This document shows positions 38,509-47,484 of a stretch of 64,000 nucleotides of DNA, piece after piece. The first letter of the stretch is position 1, and each line of letters starts with the position of its first letter. Under the pieces are notes generated by a model. It had not been told where the DNA came from. It did no database searches and saw nothing but the letters and a program-made list of their open reading frames with translations. Origin of the DNA: Gammaproteobacteria bacterium (lineage in GTDB: Bacteria > Pseudomonadota > Gammaproteobacteria > HK1); assembly GCA_022826505.1 (NCBI GenBank), contig JAJDUQ010000145.1, positions 1 to 64,000 of the forward strand, given 5' to 3'. Made by a program: the position numbers and the translations under genes.

Positions 38509-39261
38509 ATGATTCATCGCGAAGATCATGACGGCATCGCCGTGCTGCGCATCGAGCACGGCAAGGCGAACACCCTCGATCTGGAGCTGTGCAACGCCAT
38601 GGTGGATGCATTCGAGGAGGCGGACGGAGCCCGCGCCGTGGTTCTCACCGGTACGGGGAAGTTCTTCTCCGCCGGTGTCGACCTGTTTCGGGTCCTGGAG
38701 GGTGGCAGCAGCTACATCGACTCCTTCGTTCCCGCGATGTGCGGCGCGTTCGAACGCATCTTCGTGCATTCCGCCCCCGTCGTCGCCGCCGCAAACGGAC
38801 ATGCCATCGCCGGCGGCTGTCTGCTGGTAGCGGCGGCCGACCAGCGACTGATGGCGGCGGGCACCGCGCGTATCGGGCTCCCGGAACTGCAGGTCGGAGT
38901 GCCGTTCCCGCCCACCGCGCTCGAAATCATGCGGTTCGCGACCCCGCCGCAGCACTTCCAGTCCATCGTGTACCAGGCGGGCACGCACGAACCCTGCGCC
39001 GCGCTGGCCCTCGGACTGCTCGATGAGGTGCCCGAGCCCGACTCGCTGCTCGAGCGCGCCCTCGCTGCGGCCGCGCGCCTGGCTTCGGTGCACCGGGAGA
39101 CGTTCGCGACCACAAAGCGAGAGATCCGGCGTCCGACCATGACGAGGATCCGGGCGCTGGAGCAGACCGTCGCCCGGGACGTACACGCCCAATGGCTCAG
39201 ACCGGAGACCCTGGAGCGAATCCGCGCCTACCTCGAACGAACAATCCCGAAGAATCGATGA
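38509..39261 (+). CDS. enoyl-CoA hydratase/isomerase family protein
   Basis: This 250-residue crotonase-fold protein carries GKFFSAGVDLFRVLEGG and ANGHAIAGGCLLVAAADQRLMA, the two oxyanion-hole blocks. The usual hydratase Glu around LPELQVGVPFP is present (E in LPEL). Its ATGA stop/start overlaps psuG by four bases, so it is co-translated with a pseudouridine-degrading enzyme, an unusual pairing. The ATG at 38509 has GGAGCG upstream. The acyl-CoA substrate is unknown. Confidence 0.85.
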   Translation: MIHREDHDGIAVLRIEHGKANTLDLELCNAMVDAFEEADGARAVVLTGTGKFFSAGVDLFRVLEGGSSYIDSFVPAMCGAFERIFVHSAPVVAAANGHAIAGGCLLVAAADQRLMAAGTARIGLPELQVGVPFPPTALEIMRFATPPQHFQSIVYQAGTHEPCAALALGLLDEVPEPDSLLERALAAAARLASVHRETFATTKREIRRPTMTRIRALEQTVARDVHAQWLRPETLERIRAYLERTIPKNR

Positions 39262-40229
39262 TCCGGCGGGACGCAGCCGGGCAATATCTCGACGTTTCCC
39301 GGGCGGTCGCCGACGGCGTTGCGGAGTCGGCGCCGGTCGTCGCGCTCGAGAGCACATTGATCGCGCACGGGCTGCCCTACCCGCACAACCTCGAAACGGT
39401 CCGAGAAATGATTGGCGCCATCGAACGCGCAGGCGCGGTGCCGGCCGTCATCGCGGTGCTCGACGGACGGATCCGGGTCGGACTCGACGCCGCGGAACTC
39501 GAGCGCGTCGCGCGCGACATCGGGATCGTGAAGGCTGGCGCCCGCGACATACCGGTCCTGATCGCCACTCGAACCAGCGGCGCGACGACTGTCGCAGGCA
39601 CGATGTACTGCGCCCGTCTGGTCGGAATCGAAGTGTTCGCGACCGGCGGAATCGGCGGCGTGCACCGCGGCGCCTCGTCGACCTTCGACGTCTCCGCCGA
39701 TCTCCACGAGCTTGGAAAGACGCCGGTTGCGGTCGTGTGCAGCGGTGCGAAGTCCATCCTCGACGTTCCGGCGACCCTCGAGAAGCTCGAATCTCTCGGG
39801 GTTCCGGTCGTCGGCCTCGCCACCGACCGGTTCCCGGCGTTCCACGTCCGCGACAGTGGTCTCTCGGCCCCTCATTCGGTGCGCGACGCCTCCGAGGCGG
39901 CACGTGTCGCCGCCACGGTGCTCGCGCTGGATCGCACCGGACTGGTGATCGCCAATCCCGTACCCGCCTCCGACGCAATGGACCGCGACGAGGTGGAACG
40001 CCTGGTGCGTGATGCCGAGCGCCGCGCCCGTGCGTCCGGCATCGACGGCAAGGCGCTCACCCCCTTCCTGCTCCAGGCGATCGCGGATGCAAGCGAAGGA
40101 GCCACCTTGCACACCAACCGGGCTCTGCTCATCGACAATGCCCGGGCCGCGGCCGAGGTGGCGCGAAATCTGGCGATACTGTCGCGTGAGTCTCCGGACA
40201 GATCGAACATCGGAGAGCGCGCGCATTGA
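39258..40229 (+). CDS. psuG: pseudouridine-5'-phosphate glycosidase
   Basis: This 323-residue protein is PsuG, which cleaves pseudouridine 5'-phosphate to uracil and ribose 5-phosphate. Family blocks are VVALESTLIAHGLPYPHNLE, FATGGIGGVHRGASSTFDVSADL, VVCSGAKSILD and NPVPASDAMD. The length is normal. The kinase PsuK that usually supplies the substrate is not adjacent. It overlaps the preceding hydratase gene by four bases and is followed by a permease remnant. Confidence 0.94.
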   Translation: MIRRDAAGQYLDVSRAVADGVAESAPVVALESTLIAHGLPYPHNLETVREMIGAIERAGAVPAVIAVLDGRIRVGLDAAELERVARDIGIVKAGARDIPVLIATRTSGATTVAGTMYCARLVGIEVFATGGIGGVHRGASSTFDVSADLHELGKTPVAVVCSGAKSILDVPATLEKLESLGVPVVGLATDRFPAFHVRDSGLSAPHSVRDASEAARVAATVLALDRTGLVIANPVPASDAMDRDEVERLVRDAERRARASGIDGKALTPFLLQAIADASEGATLHTNRALLIDNARAAAEVARNLAILSRESPDRSNIGERAH

Positions 40230-40277
40230 CGTGATGGCTCGCCCGCCACCGGCGGGTCGTCCACATGACTCAACGGC

Positions 40278-40529
40278 GTGGGGGTCTACGCCGGTGGACT
40301 GTACGCACTCATGGTTTCGTTCGGAGACGTGCCAATTTCGATGTTGCTGTCGGCTCCGGGATTCGTCACCTTTCCGGTCGGGCTGTTCTACGGCATGGAG
40401 AACGACTTCAATCCAGCCGTGCTGGCTTCCTCGACTCTGGTCATCGTGCTCTCGTTCGTCGTCATGTTCGCGGTGCAGCGCTTTGTCGGACTCGAATCAC
40501 TGATTCGAACGCAGGGCAGCGGCGGATAG
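40278..40529 (+). pseudogene. C-terminal remnant of a PotC/PotI-type ABC permease
   Basis: This 83-residue frame begins at a GTG and reads like the end of a spermidine/putrescine-type ABC permease. The block MVSFGDVPISMLLS, then FPVGLFYGMENDFNP, ASSTLVIVLSFVVM and QRFVGLESL matches the last membrane spans of that family. The normal protein is about 260 residues, so at least 180 N-terminal residues are missing and no matching sequence is seen upstream, where psuG ends 48 bases away. It is best read as a decaying fragment left by deletion or recombination. Confidence 0.7.
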
Positions 40530-41045
40530 TCGCAGCGACGAATTTCCCAGGGAGACGCATGATCGTCGCGCACCATCACCCAGGCCGGTGAATGAGCGAC
40601 GTTCGCCCGGCGAAGACCTGCGGTGCGGAGATGCCGGGTCACGAGCCGGCCGGTTCGGGTGTATTCTCCGCTGGACCGAGCCGGGGTTTCATCAACGCCA
40701 TAGCGACTCCACCGGACACCCGATTCACACGAGAATGGAGACCTTCGTCATCGCGTCGCTGTTCAATGTGTGGGAGCGGCGCTTGCATGCGCATCTGCGC
40801 ACCCGAGACGGCATCCGCGAGTCATGCGGACCGAAGGCCACAGACTCGGCGCGGTGAGACAGGTGATGGAGGACATGATCATTCGACACTCAGGGGCAGC
40901 CGCGCCGCGCCGCCAATGGCGTGGGCACCGGCGGGGCGGTCCCGAGCGGCACTTCACCGCCGGGAACGACCGTGTCCGTGCGACCGTCGGGACCTTTCGG
41001 CTACCGCCGTGTGCGACGGTATCACCGGCGTGGCGTCCGTGGTCA
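40530..41045. other. intergenic region before the peptidoglycan-binding gene
   Basis: This 516-base stretch has frames open on the plus strand, including one continuous with the next gene, but the translation upstream of 41046 is R-, P- and G-rich without family character. A GGAGG-AC-ATG combination at 40868-40877 could in principle start a longer form of the next protein. I see no promoter or repeat with confidence. Confidence 0.35.
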
Positions 41046-42389
41046 GTGACGTTGTGGTGCACACGCGTATCGACGCTGGCGCTGCTGGTGCTCCTGGCCT
41101 GTTCGAGCGCAGTGGTCCACGCGGCACCCGATCCGACGGTCGAGGCGATTCAGCGAGCGCTCGTCGAGAAGGGATTCGACCCGGGAACGATCGACGGCCG
41201 CATGGGGTGGCGTACACGTGGGGCGATCAGAGTGTTTCAACGCTCGATCGGACTGCCCGACACCGGACGGACGGACACGGCGACGATGGAGGCGCTCGGG
41301 CTGAAGCCTCCCGGAGGTGGGAGGACGCAAGCGGACTCGGACGTACCACGGAGCGGGACACTGCGGACCGAAGAGGTTCACAAGCCAAGTCCGGAAGCAA
41401 CCCGAGCTGAAGCGCCAGACGCCGAACCCACCTCCAATTCGGAGTCCGACGCACCCGAGACCGAATCGGCACCGGCAACGACGTCGCACGCGGCACCCAC
41501 CTCGGAGCCCGGCCCCGGTGTACCGGATTCGGACTCGCCCGGGGCTCGGCTCGCGCCGACTCCGGTTGCGGCCACACCGGCAGCGGAGACACTGGACACC
41601 ACACCCACTTCGGAGCCCGGCGCGGCGGCGCCCCGGACCGAAACGCCACGCCCGGAACCCAGTCCGGTAACGGACACCGCCACGCCGGCAGCAGAAGCAA
41701 CAGGCGTCGGCCCCACCACCGAACCCTTCTCGAACACTCCCGAGTCCGAAGCGCTCTCAGCCCAACCAGCACTCCTGCCCGCCGCGCAACCCGAACCCGG
41801 CCCGCAGCCGAAGCTCTCGGCGGAACGCAAGCCCGTGGCGAAGCCGAAACCTGCCGCAAAACCCAAGCCTGCCGCGCAGCCGAAGCTCTCCGCGGAACCC
41901 GAATCCGTGGCGAAGCCGAATCCGGCGGTGCAACTCGAACCCGTCACGGAACCAAAGCCTGCCGCGAAGTCCAAACCGGTCGCGAAGCCGAAGCTGAGCT
42001 TGGCGACGCTCGGCTGGCACCGCCCCCAAACCGGCGAGGAAGCCCTCGAACGGTTTGCCGCGATCGGCGCGCCTCGGGACTTCAAGCGGGGGACGAGGTC
42101 CCTCTTCGTGCCGAAGTCCGAGCTCGTCTTCGTGCTGAAGGCGGGCGAGCGCATCCCGGGCCTTGACTGCGACCCGGGTGCAGGGAAGCTCTCCATCGAG
42201 TTCGTCTTCGGTCCGGACGGACCGGTCATCTTCACTCCGGACTCGGACGGCGCCTATTGTCAAATGGGTATCGGCATCGCGATCGCGGTCGGCCGGACGC
42301 TCGAAATACGGCGGGTCGACTGGGGAGACGAGCAGTACCCGGGCGGAACGGTGCGCGTCACCAACGAGGGGCTCGAATACGTCAGGTAG
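41046..42389 (+). CDS. exported peptidoglycan-binding-domain protein with low-complexity linker
   Basis: This protein of about 447 residues starts at a GTG and opens with a hydrophobic export signal (STLALLVLLACSSAVVHA); cleavage after VHA or a weak lipobox (LLAC) are both possible. A peptidoglycan-binding helix bundle is at about 30-86 (IQRALVEKGFDPGTIDGRMGWRTR). From about 90 to 320 is a long linker rich in P, A, E, T and K, with K-P-A repeats near its end. The last 120 residues form a compact domain of unknown family (LVFVLKAGERIPGLDC, VDWGDEQYPGGTVRVTNE). The start is uncertain; in-frame ATGs lie upstream. Confidence 0.6.
   Translation: MTLWCTRVSTLALLVLLACSSAVVHAAPDPTVEAIQRALVEKGFDPGTIDGRMGWRTRGAIRVFQRSIGLPDTGRTDTATMEALGLKPPGGGRTQADSDVPRSGTLRTEEVHKPSPEATRAEAPDAEPTSNSESDAPETESAPATTSHAAPTSEPGPGVPDSDSPGARLAPTPVAATPAAETLDTTPTSEPGAAAPRTETPRPEPSPVTDTATPAAEATGVGPTTEPFSNTPESEALSAQPALLPAAQPEPGPQPKLSAERKPVAKPKPAAKPKPAAQPKLSAEPESVAKPNPAVQLEPVTEPKPAAKSKPVAKPKLSLATLGWHRPQTGEEALERFAAIGAPRDFKRGTRSLFVPKSELVFVLKAGERIPGLDCDPGAGKLSIEFVFGPDGPVIFTPDSDGAYCQMGIGIAIAVGRTLEIRRVDWGDEQYPGGTVRVTNEGLEYVR
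41800..42000 (+). repeat. imperfect coding repeat (Lys-Pro-Ala units)
   Basis: Within the peptidoglycan-binding gene, units such as QPKLSAE and KPKPAAKPKPAA occur two or more times at about 41800-42000. They lie at the end of the low-complexity linker and have varied codons, so they are protein-level repeats rather than a recent duplication. They should span the periplasm between the wall-binding and C-terminal domains. Confidence 0.55.
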
Positions 42390-42524
42390 TCGACTCCGAT
42401 TCCCTCGACGAGAGCACTTTCCCACCTGGCGGACCAGTCCCACACCGCAGCGTCGCGGACGCGGCAGGGATCGGACACTGGCCGGCGATCGATGCGGATG
42501 CAGGCCGGCATCCGCCTCCCGGCT

Positions 42525-43667
42525 TCATGCCTTGTCGAGCGCCTGCTCCAGATCGGCGATGATGTCGTCGACATCCTCGATTCCGACCGACAGCCGAACC
42601 AGACCGTCGGAAAGTCCACGGGCGCGGCGTTCCTCGACCGGAACGTCGACATGCGTCATCGTCGCCGGATGGGTAATCATCGTCTCCACCGCTCCGAGGC
42701 TTTCAGCGAGTCCGGCGAGTTCCACCGCGTTCATCACCGCGCGGCCGGCTTCGACCCCGCCCTCGAGCTCGAACGTCATCATCCCGCTGAAGCCCGACAT
42801 CTGCGCACTCGCGAGCCCTTGCTGAGGATGCGACGCGAGGCCCGGGTACGTGACCCTCTCGACCTTGTCGTGCCCCTCGAGGTACTCCGCCACCGCCTGC
42901 GCATTCTCCGAGTGCCGCGGCATGCGCAGATGCAGGGTCTTCACCCCCAGCAGGGTCAGCCAGCAGTCGAACGGACTCGGCACCGCACCGATTGTCTTCT
43001 GAATGAACTTGAACCGATCGAAAATGTCCTCCCGGTCGGTGACGAGCACCCCGCCGATGATCTGATTGTGTCCGCTCAGATACTTCGTGGTGCTGTGCAT
43101 GACGATGTCCGCGCCGAGCTCGATCGGACGCAGGTACACGGGAGTCGCGAACGTCGAATCGACGGCAAGATAGATCCCCGCATCCCTCGCAATCGCGGCC
43201 ATCGCCTCGATGTCGGTGATCTTCAGCAACGGATTCGAAGGCGTTTCGACCCAGAGCATCTTCGTCTCCGGCCGAATCGCCTGGCGCACCGTTTCCGGCT
43301 GTGCGGTATCGACGTACGTGAACGCCAGACCATGGCTTGCGAGCACGTTGTTGAAGTGCCGCGAAACGCCGCCGTAGACGTCGTCCGAACACACCACGTG
43401 GTCTCCCGCCTGCAGCAGCTTGAGCGCGCTGTCCACCGCGGCCATTCCGCTTCCGTACATCACCCCGAAGCGCCCGCTGTCGAGTGCGGCGAGATTGTCC
43501 TCGAGCACCTGGCGGGTCGGATTCGAGGAGCGCGTGTAGTCGAAACCCTTGTCGCGACCGACCTCGTCGAGAACGTAGGTTGCGGTCTGGTAAATCGGGG
43601 GCACGATGGACCCGGTGGTCGGGTCCGGACGAATGCCGGCGTGCACTACTTTCGTGTCGAATTTCAT
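42525..43667 (-). CDS. cystathionine gamma-synthase/lyase-type PLP enzyme
   Basis: This 380-residue protein belongs to the Cys/Met metabolism PLP family. The lysine-containing motif HSTTKYLSGHNQIIGG, SSNPTRQVLEDNLAALDSG, MYGSGMAAVDSALKLL and VETPSNPLLKITDI are all present. It may be cystathionine gamma-synthase, gamma- or beta-lyase or methionine gamma-lyase; sequence alone does not decide. The ATG at 43667 gives the family N-terminus (MKFDTKVVHAGIRPDP). It is 28 bases downstream of the dehydrogenase gene on the same strand, forming an operon. Confidence 0.9.
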   Translation of the reverse strand: MKFDTKVVHAGIRPDPTTGSIVPPIYQTATYVLDEVGRDKGFDYTRSSNPTRQVLEDNLAALDSGRFGVMYGSGMAAVDSALKLLQAGDHVVCSDDVYGGVSRHFNNVLASHGLAFTYVDTAQPETVRQAIRPETKMLWVETPSNPLLKITDIEAMAAIARDAGIYLAVDSTFATPVYLRPIELGADIVMHSTTKYLSGHNQIIGGVLVTDREDIFDRFKFIQKTIGAVPSPFDCWLTLLGVKTLHLRMPRHSENAQAVAEYLEGHDKVERVTYPGLASHPQQGLASAQMSGFSGMMTFELEGGVEAGRAVMNAVELAGLAESLGAVETMITHPATMTHVDVPVEERRARGLSDGLVRLSVGIEDVDDIIADLEQALDKA

Positions 43668-43695
43668 TGGATTCCTCGGCCGACGATCGCGTCGC

Positions 43696-44589
43696 CTATG
43701 GGTTGGTGAGCAGGCGCATGAGACTCGAAGTGTCCCAGCGACCACCGCCTCGTGCCTGCACCCGCGCGTAGAACTCGTTGACGAGCGCGGTGAGCGGCAG
43801 GAGCGCTCCGACCCGATGCCCTTGCGCGAGACAGATGTCGAGATCCTTGCGCATCCAGTCCACCGCGAATCCGAAGTCGAACTCGTCGTCCACCATCGTC
43901 GTTCCGCGGTTTTCCATCTGCCAGGATTGCGCTGCACCCTTCGAGATGACGTCGAGCACGAGCTTGGCGTCGAGATCCGAGCGTTGCGCGAGGTTCAGCG
44001 CCTCCGAAAGTCCCTGCACGACGCCGGCGATGCAGATCTGGTTGGCCATCTTCGTGAGCTGGCCGGAGCCCACCGGACCGAGCAGGGTAACGGCACGCGC
44101 ATAGGCGTCGATGACGTCCCGGCAGCGATGGAAAACGGCCTCATCGCCTCCCACCATGACCGTGAGCACGCCGTTCACGGCACCGGCCTCGCCGCCCGAT
44201 ACCGGTGCATCCAGAAATCCCAGACCCCGGGCTGCGGCCACCGCCGCGAGCTCGCGCGCAACGTCGGCCGACGCGGTGGTGTGGTCGACGAACACCGAGC
44301 CATCGCTCATCCCCTCGAAAGCGCCGTCTGCCCCGGTCGTCACGGAACGCACGTCGTCGTCGTTGCCGACACATGCAAACACGATTTCCTTGCCGGTCGC
44401 GGCCCTGGCCGGAGTCGCCGCACTCGTTCCGCCGAACTCTTCGGTCCACCGCGCGGCCTTCGAGCCGGTCCGGTTGTAGACGGTCACGTCATGACCCGCC
44501 TTCGCGAGGTGTCCGGCCATGTGGTAGCCCATGACCCCGAGACCGATGAACGCGACCTTCATGGACGCGACGCCCGTTGACTCACTCAT
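43696..44589 (-). CDS. 3-hydroxyisobutyrate dehydrogenase-family NAD(P)-dependent oxidoreductase
   Basis: This 297-residue beta-hydroxyacid dehydrogenase has the Rossmann motif AFIGLGVMGYHMAGHLAKAGH and the substrate motif FLDAPVSGGEAGA. The conserved catalytic Lys occurs in GQLTKMANQ. Likely substrates are 3-hydroxyisobutyrate, tartronate semialdehyde, glyoxylate or succinic semialdehyde. The first ATG (44589) is nine codons before an internal ATG (44562) that would also give a normal start. It precedes the PLP enzyme gene. Confidence 0.88.
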   Translation of the reverse strand: MSESTGVASMKVAFIGLGVMGYHMAGHLAKAGHDVTVYNRTGSKAARWTEEFGGTSAATPARAATGKEIVFACVGNDDDVRSVTTGADGAFEGMSDGSVFVDHTTASADVARELAAVAAARGLGFLDAPVSGGEAGAVNGVLTVMVGGDEAVFHRCRDVIDAYARAVTLLGPVGSGQLTKMANQICIAGVVQGLSEALNLAQRSDLDAKLVLDVISKGAAQSWQMENRGTTMVDDEFDFGFAVDWMRKDLDICLAQGHRVGALLPLTALVNEFYARVQARGGGRWDTSSLMRLLTNP

Positions 44590-44817
44590 GCTCGACTCCC
44601 AGTTCGTGGCCCGTGGCCCCTTGCCCGGGCGGACGCGGATTATCAGGGCCGACTCGGACTCGGTTCAAGGCGCACTCGGGGCGCACCCGGGTCGGACTTC
44701 GCCCGTGTCGTCGACTGCGTGGGTGAGGCGATCGCGTCGGCGAGAGACCGGACGGACGTCGAGCCGGAACTCACGAAAACGAAAGCCGCGCGAGCATGCC
44801 GCGCCGGGACTCCGGCC

Positions 44818-45390
44818 TCACCAGACCAGCTCGTCGGGGACCTCGAACCCCTCGTAGCCCTCTTCCACCTCGTCCGCACCGGTGCCGCGGTCCGAGATGA
44901 ACACGAACACCTCCGGTCGCAGCTCGCGCACCCGTTCCCCGGCGGGACGCGGTACGAGGTGGTGGCGGCCCCGGAAGCCGACGATGGCGAGCTCACCGCC
45001 GGCGAGTCTGCGGCGCTGGTCCTCGCTCACGTAGAGTCGCTTGAGCCGCTCGCCGCGGGGGAAGTGAAACGGCGTGTCGACCTCCGCTTCGACCTTCTCG
45101 GCCTCGTTGTCGAGGATGCGCCGAATCTCGACATTGAGTCGCCTGACCCGCTCTTCCGGGTCCGAGACCGCAGATCCAGCCGGAGTCGACGGAGGCCGCT
45201 CCGAGGGCTTGCGAACTTCACGGCTCGGCGCGGAGCGGGCTGCGCGCTGCGGCCTTTCACCGCGCGCACGGCCCGCCGTCCTCTTCCTCGCCGGCTTCGA
45301 ACGCGGCCGGGCGGCGCGCTCGGCGCGTGACGCCTGCTCGTCGGTCACGAGTCCCGCCTTCAGGAGTTCGTCGCGAAGCGACCTGGCCAT
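44818..45390 (-). CDS. DUF2058 family protein
   Basis: This 190-residue protein fits the DUF2058 (YaiL) family, described as nucleoprotein- or polynucleotide-associated. It begins MARSLRDELLKAGLVTDEQASRAERAA. The middle has a basic, Arg- and Pro-rich stretch, and the C-terminal half carries the family block around LNVEIRRILDNEA and FHFPRGERLKRLYV. A GGAGGG site precedes the ATG at 45390. The function is unknown; an RNA- or ribosome-linked role is suggested by the family name only. Confidence 0.8.
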   Translation of the reverse strand: MARSLRDELLKAGLVTDEQASRAERAARPRSKPARKRTAGRARGERPQRAARSAPSREVRKPSERPPSTPAGSAVSDPEERVRRLNVEIRRILDNEAEKVEAEVDTPFHFPRGERLKRLYVSEDQRRRLAGGELAIVGFRGRHHLVPRPAGERVRELRPEVFVFISDRGTGADEVEEGYEGFEVPDELVW

Positions 45391-45552
45391 CAAACCCTCC
45401 GGAGTCCATCGGAATCGGCCATGGAGCACGCTCCCCAAAAGGCACTGCGCGAGCGCGGCGCCCACGGACGCAACCGGGCGCACGGCCCGACGGCGCATGG
45501 CGCAATCGATGCCTGCTACAGTACCCGCGCCGGCCCTCGGACGCTACGCGGC

Positions 45553-46014
45553 TTGAAACATCTCCTGATCATCTATCACTCGCAGTCCGGCAAGACCGCC
45601 ACGATGGCGCACGCCGTCCGGCGCGGCGCGATGCACCCCGAGATCGAGTCCGTCGACGTTCGCATGCGCGCCGCGGCCGATGCCGATCCGCGCGATCTGT
45701 TCTGGTGCGATGCGGTGATCTTCGCCACTCCGGAGAACTTCGGCTACATGGCCGGGGCGATGAAGGATTTCTTCGACCGCACCTTCTATCCGTGCCAGGG
45801 GCGCCTCTCGGGAATTCCCTACGCGGTGGTGGTCGGTGCCGGCAACGACGGCACCGGCGCCCTCGCCGCGTTGCGGCGCATCGTACGCGGATTCCCGCTG
45901 AGGGAAAGCCAGGAGCCGATCGTGTGCAGCGGGCCGCCGGGCGAGGACGTCCTCGCGCGGTGCGAAGAGCTGGGCGCGACGATGGCGGCCGGTCTCGAAA
46001 TCGGCATGTTCTGA
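45553..46014 (+). CDS. flavodoxin-family protein, probable TTG start
   Basis: This protein of about 153 residues has the flavodoxin-type FMN-binding loop HSQSGKTATMAHAV and FATPENFGYMAGAMKDFFDRTFYPC, typical of NAD(P)H:quinone oxidoreductase-like flavodoxins. The family N-terminus (KHLLIIYHSQSG) corresponds to a TTG at 45553; the only in-frame ATG, at 45421, would add 44 unrelated residues. It is divergent from the DUF2058 gene. The electron donor and acceptor are unknown. Confidence 0.8.
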   Translation: MKHLLIIYHSQSGKTATMAHAVRRGAMHPEIESVDVRMRAAADADPRDLFWCDAVIFATPENFGYMAGAMKDFFDRTFYPCQGRLSGIPYAVVVGAGNDGTGALAALRRIVRGFPLRESQEPIVCSGPPGEDVLARCEELGATMAAGLEIGMF

Positions 46015-46076
46015 GCCGTGCCTCAACCCACGCCCGGCAGGTATCGTTGGACCTTCGCCCACGGGATCACACCGCC

Positions 46077-46415
46077 ATGAACCGTCTGCGTCATCTGGTG
46101 ACCACGTTCGGCGCGCTGCGCGCGATGCTCGTGATCGGCGTCGTCGCACTCATTGTCGTGGCACCCTTCTCCGACGGGCCGCCTGCCTCGAGCGGCTGGC
46201 CGCTCGTGCGCGGCGTCATCGCGCCGACCCTGTTCGTGATCATGGTGTTCGTCCTCTCACTCGACATCACGATGTCCCTCGTGTTCATGTCCGATCGGCA
46301 GGGATCGGAGCGACGCCGGCTGCAACGCATCGCATTGACGGAGACGGTGCTGCTCGTGGCGATGCTGGCGGCCTGGACTCCGCTCGTGGTACGGCTGCTG
46401 CGCGCCCTCGACTGA
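46077..46415 (+). CDS. small integral membrane protein
   Basis: This 112-residue protein has about three hydrophobic segments (MLVIGVVALIVVAPF, LFVIMVFVLSLDITMSL and TVLLVAMLAAWTPLVV) separated by short basic loops (RQGSERRRL). I do not recognise the family. The ATG at 46077 is 62 bases after the flavodoxin gene, so the two may be co-transcribed. Confidence 0.6.
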   Translation: MNRLRHLVTTFGALRAMLVIGVVALIVVAPFSDGPPASSGWPLVRGVIAPTLFVIMVFVLSLDITMSLVFMSDRQGSERRRLQRIALTETVLLVAMLAAWTPLVVRLLRALD

Positions 46416-46500
46416 CGCGGTGAATCGGTACTTGATCGAAGCGGAATCGGAGTCCAAAGTCGCAGCGTCGAATCAAGCCACCCATGGGGACTCATTCGCG

Positions 46501-47232
46501 ATGAATCAGACGCTCAGCCAGGAGAGGGCCGATCTGGCCGCCGCGTTTCGGTGGACCGCCCGTCTCGGTTACCACGAATCGGTCGGCAATCACTTCACCT
46601 GCGCCGTCGACGACCAGGGCTCGCGCTTTCTCGTCAATCCGTGGGGCAAGCATTTCTCCGAAATCCGCGCCAGTGACCTCCTCGTCTGCGACTCGCGGGG
46701 CGAAGTTCACGAAGGCGAAGGCGTGGTGGAGCGGTCCGCCGCGTGCATTCACGGTCCAATCCATGAACGGATACCGCACGCCCGATGTGTGCTCCACACC
46801 CACATGCCCTACGCCACCGCGCTGACCTGCATCGAGGATGGCAAGCTCGAGATGTGCCACCAGAGCTCGTCCCGGTTCTACGGCCGGATAGCCTATGACG
46901 ACGCGTTCAACGGCATCGCGCTCGACGACCACGAAGGCGACAGGATCTGCAATGCGCTGGGCAACAAGCCAATCATGTTCATGGCGGGACACGGGGTGCT
47001 GGTCACCGGCAACACGATTGCGGAGGCGTTCGACACGCTCTACTACCTCGAACGCTCGTGCCAGCATCAGGTCATGGCGATGTCCACCGGACGCCCGCTT
47101 CGGCTGATGTCCGACGACGTGGCACGCCAATCCGCCGAGCAATGGCACGGCGAGGGTTGGGACGCTGGAGAACAGCACTTCGCGGCCCTGAAGCGAATTC
47201 TCGACCGCCAGGAGCCGGACTACGCCCACTGA
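46501..47232 (+). CDS. class II aldolase/adducin-family protein
   Basis: This 243-residue protein has the zinc-site motif VLHTHMPYATAL and a second His in MAGHGVLVTG, the pattern of fuculose-1-phosphate aldolase and adducin-head proteins. It begins QTLSQERADLAAAFRW. The ATG at 46501 has GGGGAC upstream; a GTG at 46420 would add 27 residues with weaker family fit. It is followed by the copper chaperone gene. The aldol substrate cannot be identified. Confidence 0.85.
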   Translation: MNQTLSQERADLAAAFRWTARLGYHESVGNHFTCAVDDQGSRFLVNPWGKHFSEIRASDLLVCDSRGEVHEGEGVVERSAACIHGPIHERIPHARCVLHTHMPYATALTCIEDGKLEMCHQSSSRFYGRIAYDDAFNGIALDDHEGDRICNALGNKPIMFMAGHGVLVTGNTIAEAFDTLYYLERSCQHQVMAMSTGRPLRLMSDDVARQSAEQWHGEGWDAGEQHFAALKRILDRQEPDYAH

Positions 47233-47484
47233 ATCGGCGGGCAGCCGTGCGGATCCCGGCTGCCCCGGCCGGCTGCAATTCGCATGCTTCGACAGTGGGT
47301 GCAAGACTCGGGTGGAATCGACCTCCAAGGGTCGTCGTGCACTATCGTGCCGAAGCCACGCCGCCGAGCCGGCATGTACGAGGGTCGACCTTTGCAAGCC
47401 CGCTGCGCGGCTCACGACGTGCCGCGGATCCGCGGGGACCGGCGGCCGTCGCGTGCGGCGTCACCGCGTCCGGGAGTACGCCCG

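Noticed and set aside
41800-42000. Repeats as a possible CRISPR array
   Set aside because: The repeats are in frame, encode K-P-A units and differ in codons; there are no spacers of constant length.
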